From CAJQND01 sp051010055 (lineage in GTDB: Bacteria; Pseudomonadota; Alphaproteobacteria; Rhizobiales; CAJQND01): a DNA stretch of 10,042 nucleotides. Position 1 is the first letter of the stretch. Each line of letters opens with the position of its first letter. A model generated the notes under the pieces. The model saw only the letters and a list, made by a program, of their open reading frames with translations. It was not told the DNA's origin and did no database searches. The DNA is taken from the NCBI GenBank assembly GCA_051010055.1, contig JBPCVY010000008.1:1-10042 (forward strand). Direction: 5' to 3'. Both the position numbers and the translations under genes were made by a program. Shown here in pieces: positions 6,047 through 10,042 of this stretch.

Positions 6047-7565
6047 AACCGCTGCAGCTTCCGAAAAGATCCGTTGCGATGCCTGCCCGGTCATGTGCTA
6101 CATCGCCGACGGGCGCTCGGGCGCGTGTGACCGATACGCCAACGAGGGCGGCCAGCTTGTTCGCGTCGACCCGCTGACAATCATCGAGCGCCGGGCCGAA
6201 GAAGGCGGCGAAATCGTACCTTTCCTTGACGATGCGAAGGAATGGGACGGCGATATTGTCGCCTCGAAAGGTTCGTTTATTACTGCTGTGGGGGCGGGGA
6301 CAACATATCCCGACTACAAGCCCGCCCCATTTATCGTTTCAAGCGAGGTTGACGGCGTCGATATGATTACCGTCGTGACCGAGGGTATATTCAGCTATTG
6401 CGGCGTGAAAGTGAAAATCGATACGGACAGGCACCTTGGCCCCGAACGCAACTTTGTGCGCGCTGACGGTGAGCCGGTTGGCCATGTGACGACTGGCGAA
6501 TATGGCTCGCAAATGCTCTCCCTCGGTGGGGTTCACCACCTCACGGGAGGTGGCAAAAAGGAAGGCCGGGTGACTTGTGCCACCCTTCTTGCACTATGTA
6601 ACCGTGAACCAGTTGACCTCACCATTGATGATGGTTCGGAAATCACAATCCAAGCCGGTATGGCGCCGATTATCAATGGCGTGAAAGAAGAGCGCATGCG
6701 CGTTGGCTGCGGCTCGGCAACGGTCGGCATGTTTGCCTCGCAATGGAAGGGGCTGGTTGATGAGGTGGTTGTCGTTGATGACCACATTACCGGAGTTATG
6801 TCTGAGCATCAGGCCGGCAAGGTTATCGGCTGGCCGGCAACCGGCATCAAGATCAAGGGCCGCCGGTCAACCCCTGGCCGCTATTTCCAGGTGGCAGAAC
6901 CGGGCACCGGATGGGGCGGCACCAATCTCTCCGATCCGCTCGTCATTTTGGGCGACTATAACGCCAAGATAGCCAAGTCTGGCCAAAGCCTTTTGATGGT
7001 ATCGACCACCGGTGAGCATTTTGCCTATTACGAATTGGATGAAGAGCTGAAACCGGTTGAAATGGAAATGCCTGAGCGGCTTCAGCCTTCCATTGAGCGA
7101 ATTGAGGAAAATTGCGAACCGGCCTTGTGCTCGGTTCTGTTTATGGGCGGCGCTGGTGGTTCCTTAAGGGCAGGAGTAACGGAAAACCCGGTAAAGCTTA
7201 CCCGCTCTGTAAAGCAGGCGCTCACCTATGTCACATGCGGCGGCGCGCCCGCCTATATCTGGCCGGGCGGCGGCATCACCGTTATGTCCGATATCACAGG
7301 AATGCCGGAAAATGCTTTCGGCTATGTTCCAACGCCAGCTCTTGTGGCGCCGATCGAATTCACCATGCGCACTGAGGATTATGAGTCGCTTGGCGGGCAT
7401 ATGAAGAGTGTCATCTCCCTGGAAGATGCGGTTGAAGGCATTGCCAGCTCACAAAACGATCACATTCTAAAGGGCAAGCGGCAGGTTTCCTGCAAACCAG
7501 ATGCACCCTGGCCCACCGAAGCGCGCAACTATAACTGGCGCGCCAGGAAAAAAGGTGAGCGATGA
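6039..7565 (+). CDS. hnr: 6-hydroxynicotinate reductase-like iron-sulfur flavoprotein
   Basis: 508 residues. The N-terminus has CDACPVMC and a further Cys in GRSGACDR (Cys13, 16, 20 and 30, spacing C-x2-C-x3-C-x9-C), a likely iron-sulfur site. Eight other cysteines are at 121, 180, 187, 224, 359, 364, 400 and 485, enough for more clusters. I recognise the whole as the family of Eubacterium barkeri Hnr. That enzyme uses reduced ferredoxin to convert 6-hydroxynicotinate to 1,4,5,6-tetrahydro-6-oxonicotinate and is reported to contain covalent flavin, one [2Fe-2S] and two [4Fe-4S] clusters. The family assignment is from memory of sequence style, and the substrate here may be another hydroxylated N-heterocycle. 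GSAT at 225-228 resembles the tail of the ApbE flavin-attachment motif. The gene sits after the molybdenum hydroxylase, the order expected for hydroxylation and then ring reduction, and overlaps the ApbE-like gene by ATGA. Confidence 0.75.
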   Translation: MAETAAASEKIRCDACPVMCYIADGRSGACDRYANEGGQLVRVDPLTIIERRAEEGGEIVPFLDDAKEWDGDIVASKGSFITAVGAGTTYPDYKPAPFIVSSEVDGVDMITVVTEGIFSYCGVKVKIDTDRHLGPERNFVRADGEPVGHVTTGEYGSQMLSLGGVHHLTGGGKKEGRVTCATLLALCNREPVDLTIDDGSEITIQAGMAPIINGVKEERMRVGCGSATVGMFASQWKGLVDEVVVVDDHITGVMSEHQAGKVIGWPATGIKIKGRRSTPGRYFQVAEPGTGWGGTNLSDPLVILGDYNAKIAKSGQSLLMVSTTGEHFAYYELDEELKPVEMEMPERLQPSIERIEENCEPALCSVLFMGGAGGSLRAGVTENPVKLTRSVKQALTYVTCGGAPAYIWPGGGITVMSDITGMPENAFGYVPTPALVAPIEFTMRTEDYESLGGHMKSVISLEDAVEGIASSQNDHILKGKRQVSCKPDAPWPTEARNYNWRARKKGER

Positions 7566-8455
7566 GTAAGGCCGTACCATCGCAAGCCCAAGCCGCCTTG
7601 ATTGGCGATGGCCGCCGGCTGCACCTTTCCCATGGGCCGATTGATTTGTTTATCGAGGCGGAAGGAAAAGTTTCATGCGTCCACCGGGCATATTCTCAAG
7701 CCGCAAAGCGTTTCGATGGCCTGCTGGAAGAGCTTGTGAGCGAGCTTGAGCATTTGCGCACACCGGTTTCCGGGCTTCATCACCAGCTTTCCTCACCTGT
7801 GGCACGGCGCATGGAGCGTGCGATTTCCGACTGTCATTACAAGTTTGTGACACCAATGGCAGCAGTGGCAGGTTCGGTTGCCGATGAAATACTCGCCCAT
7901 ATGAAAAAGGGCACCCATCTGACCCGCGCTTTTGTGAACAATGGCGGCGATATCGCGCTCCACCTGGCACATGGCGAGAAGTTCACAGCTGGTATTGTCG
8001 CCGATGTGTCCCGCCCGGAGATTTCGGCCAAGGCGGAAATTCATGGCGGTGGAGGAATCGGCGGGATTGCCACCAGCGGCTGGCGCGGGCGCTCGCATTC
8101 TCTTGGCATTGCAGATGCGGTGACGGTGCTGGCGGCAGACGCTGCATGCGCTGACGCTGCCGCCACGCTCATCGCCAATGCGGTGGATTTGCCGGAATCC
8201 GATAAAATTCACCGAACGCCGGCGTGCGAGCTCTCACCTGACAGCGATTTGGGTGAAAGACTTGTCACCACCGGCGTGGAGCGATTGAGCGAACCGGAGA
8301 TTATTGGAGCCCTTGAACGGGGCAAGTCCTTTGCCGAAGGACTTTGCGGGCACGGGGTCATCGCCGGTGCTTTTCTTTCAGTGCAGGGTTCAATGGAAAC
8401 GGCAAGGGCAGGGAAACTGCTTGAAGGCAGCATGCTGGCAATAGCTGCCAGATAG
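7562..8455 (+). CDS. UPF0280 family, ApbE-like superfamily protein
   Basis: 297 residues without signal peptide or lipobox, so probably cytoplasmic. Residues 97-110 (TPMAAVAGSVADEI), NNGGD (126-130), IATSGW (169-174) with SHSLGIADAVTVLA (178-191), and ADAAATLIANA (197-207) run in the same order as the ApbE motifs for flavin and metal binding (GG, ATSG, SHI-DP-TG, then ADALATA). That supports UPF0280 membership in the ApbE-like fold. No enzymatic activity is established for UPF0280 to my knowledge. The start overlaps the stop of the reductase gene (7562-7565), so the two proteins are made together. I infer a role in maturing the reductase by attaching flavin. A separate metabolic enzyme cannot be excluded. 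Confidence 0.85.
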   Translation: MSKAVPSQAQAALIGDGRRLHLSHGPIDLFIEAEGKVSCVHRAYSQAAKRFDGLLEELVSELEHLRTPVSGLHHQLSSPVARRMERAISDCHYKFVTPMAAVAGSVADEILAHMKKGTHLTRAFVNNGGDIALHLAHGEKFTAGIVADVSRPEISAKAEIHGGGGIGGIATSGWRGRSHSLGIADAVTVLAADAACADAAATLIANAVDLPESDKIHRTPACELSPDSDLGERLVTTGVERLSEPEIIGALERGKSFAEGLCGHGVIAGAFLSVQGSMETARAGKLLEGSMLAIAAR

Positions 8456-8477
8456 AACAACGGGAGGACGGCCAGAA

Positions 8478-9065
8478 ATGACACTTTCCAACATCCGCAA
8501 GGTGGCGGTGATTGTTGAAGAAACCCTGACGGAGATGGGCCAGGAAATTTCCCCGCCGACACGCCGGGCGGCAGCGGTTGCGGTTATCGAAAACCCGTTC
8601 GCCGGTCGCTTTCAGGAAGATTTGGAAGACTTGAAGGCCATCGGTGAGGAATTGGGCGCAGTGCTGGGCCGGCGCTGTGTTGAGGCGCTGGGCATAAAGC
8701 CATCTGAGGCGGAAGGCTATGGCAAAGCGGCCCTTGTTGGCGAAAATGGCGAACTGGAACATGCTGCCGCCATATTGCATCCGCGCCTTGGCGCGCCGTT
8801 GCGCAAGGAAGTCGAGAAAGGCGCGGCCCTTGTTCCCTCTTCAAAGAAAGTGGGTGGCATGGGCCAGGCGCTGGACGTTCCTCTCGGCCACAAGGATGCA
8901 GCTTATGTGCGTTCACATTTTGATGGCATGGAGGTGCGGATTAACGATGCGCCCCGTGCAAATGAAATCATGGTTGCGGTGGCAGTTACCGATTCCGGCA
9001 GGCCTCTGCCAAGGGTGGGCGGCTTAACCGCAGATGAAGCAATAGGCGAAGATGGCCTGAGATAG
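8478..9065 (+). CDS. AA_synth (DUF1185, PF06684) family protein
   Basis: 195 residues with the conserved blocks of this family: ENPFAGRF (38-45), YGKAALVGENGELEHAAAILHP, KKVGGMG, RSHFDGMEV, DAPRANEI and RVGGL near the end. These His-, Glu- and Arg-rich blocks could form an active site. Structural work on the family described a chorismate-mutase-like fold variant and proposed an amino-acid metabolism role, without a proven reaction. A Shine-Dalgarno sequence GGGAGG lies about 10 nt before the ATG, 22 nt after the previous stop. Its place inside a presumed N-heterocycle operon suggests it handles a ring-derived intermediate, which is an inference from context only. Confidence 0.88.
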   Translation: MTLSNIRKVAVIVEETLTEMGQEISPPTRRAAAVAVIENPFAGRFQEDLEDLKAIGEELGAVLGRRCVEALGIKPSEAEGYGKAALVGENGELEHAAAILHPRLGAPLRKEVEKGAALVPSSKKVGGMGQALDVPLGHKDAAYVRSHFDGMEVRINDAPRANEIMVAVAVTDSGRPLPRVGGLTADEAIGEDGLR

Positions 9066-9075
9066 GAGCAGAGAA

Positions 9076-10042
9076 ATGAACTATCTGCGCAACGCATGGT
9101 ACGTGGCAGGCTGGGGCAGCGAATTCACACACGAGTTACAGCGCGTCACCATTCTTGAGACCGACCTTGTGATGTACCGCACATCTGGTGGTGATGTCGT
9201 TGCCCTGCGCGACCGGTGCCCGCACAAGTTATTGCCACTCTCAATGGGCAATCTCATTGGTGACGATATCCAGTGCGGCTATCACGGTGTGACGTTTGAT
9301 TGCTCAGGCGCATGTGTGCGCGTTCCGGGGCAAACGAATGTGCCTAAATCAGCCCGCGTGCAAAGCTTCCCGGTTCATCAAAAACACGACATCGTCTGGG
9401 TGTGGATGGGCGAGCCAGAAAAGGCCGATACGTCCAAGGTGTTTGATTTACCTTACTTCGATATGCCGGGCTGGGCAGCTCACCAGGGCGATGCGCTGCA
9501 TCTCAAGGCGAACTATCTCAACGTGGCTGACAATCTTTGCGACCCGGCCCATGTGAGCTTTGTTCACCCAACAACATTGGGCAACCCGGAAAGCGAAGAT
9601 GTTCCCATCGACAGCCGCCAGATGGAAGATGGCACGGTTGTTACCTGGCGCTGGGTAAGGGATGCCCCGCCAGTTGGTTTTTTCAAGCAATTTGGCGGGT
9701 TTACGGGCCATGTGGACCGCTGGCATTATTATTACCTATATACACCTAGTACGGCTGTTATCGATTTTGGCTCAGCCGATGTGGCCGACAAATTGGATGA
9801 GGATGGCCGCGACAAAGGCGTGAGGATTTTTGCATTACACTTTCTCACCCCGGTAAATGCTCACTATACGATCGACCGGTGGATGCATATTCGCAACCGG
9901 GTGGTTGATGATGAGACCGCGGGCGGCAAGATGGATGAGCTCTTCCGTGTCGCATTTGCCGAGGATAAAGAGATACTTGAAGCCATCGAATTGGAGGAGA
10001 AAAAGGCCAAAGATCACAGGCCTTTGCGCATTTCCATCGACA
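9076..10042 (+). CDS. Rieske non-heme iron oxygenase alpha subunit, VanA/dicamba-monooxygenase-like (3' end cut by window edge)
   Basis: 322 codons are open to the window edge. The Rieske cluster ligands are Cys48, His50, Cys67 and His70 (CPH-x16-CGYH). The catalytic iron site is Asn153-x2-Asp156-x2-His159-x4-His164, the same spacing as in dicamba monooxygenase. Asp297 in AFAEDKEILEAI is a likely third iron ligand. The N-terminus MNYLRNAWYVAGW is typical of the O-demethylase branch of Rieske oxygenases (about 340-350 residues), so only some 20-30 residues are missing. Such enzymes need a ferredoxin/reductase partner, which would lie downstream. AGGAG precedes the ATG with normal spacing, 10 nt after the previous stop. 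It may oxygenate or demethylate a ring substrate of the pathway. Confidence 0.93.
   Translation, partial: MNYLRNAWYVAGWGSEFTHELQRVTILETDLVMYRTSGGDVVALRDRCPHKLLPLSMGNLIGDDIQCGYHGVTFDCSGACVRVPGQTNVPKSARVQSFPVHQKHDIVWVWMGEPEKADTSKVFDLPYFDMPGWAAHQGDALHLKANYLNVADNLCDPAHVSFVHPTTLGNPESEDVPIDSRQMEDGTVVTWRWVRDAPPVGFFKQFGGFTGHVDRWHYYYLYTPSTAVIDFGSADVADKLDEDGRDKGVRIFALHFLTPVNAHYTIDRWMHIRNRVVDDETAGGKMDELFRVAFAEDKEILEAIELEEKKAKDHRPLRISID

Noticed and set aside
1..10042. CRISPR arrays, tRNA or rRNA genes
   Set aside because: No regularly spaced direct repeats and no tRNA- or rRNA-like segments were seen on either strand.

Overview
The window looks like chromosomal DNA of an alphaproteobacterium, probably Hyphomicrobiales/Rhizobiales. 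This rests on moderate GC content, Fur/Mur-type boxes in front of a Mn/Zn uptake gene, a cobalamin riboswitch upstream of a HupE-type transporter, and a molybdenum-hydroxylase plus Rieske catabolic operon of a kind common in rhizobia and their relatives. The taxonomy is inferred, because there is no rRNA or marker gene here.

Left part (1-2330, minus strand): metal uptake. A Mn/Zn-type ABC substrate-binding protein runs off the left edge. Its promoter is covered by two Fur-family boxes. Upstream of it lie a strong terminator and hupE, a Ni/Co permease-family gene. A complete cobalamin riboswitch with its own promoter precedes hupE, but the two are separated by about 380 bp. Most of that gap is a 266-bp near-palindromic element with perfect 23-bp terminal inverted repeats (21 bp plus flanking TA). 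It abuts the last base pair of the riboswitch P1 stem, looks like a MITE, and appears to have split the riboswitch from its expression platform.

Right part (2404-10042, plus strand): one tightly packed catabolic operon. A sigma70-like promoter has a GntR-type palindrome on its predicted start site. It drives an FAD subunit and a fused [2Fe-2S]/molybdopterin subunit (together a xanthine-dehydrogenase-family hydroxylase), a 6-hydroxynicotinate-reductase-like protein, a UPF0280 ApbE-like protein, an AA_synth (DUF1185) protein and a Rieske oxygenase alpha subunit that runs off the right edge. Genes overlap by 4-8 nt or are 10-22 nt apart, which implies co-transcription.

How the genes may work together: a molybdenum enzyme hydroxylates an N-heteroaromatic ring, an iron-sulfur flavoprotein reduces the hydroxylated ring, and later genes process or further oxygenate the product. 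The most interesting point is that the known anaerobic 6-hydroxynicotinate reductase carries covalently bound flavin. Here its homologue overlaps a gene of the ApbE (flavin transferase-like) superfamily, and it contains a G-S-A-T sequence resembling the ApbE acceptor motif. The true substrate cannot be read from the sequence.
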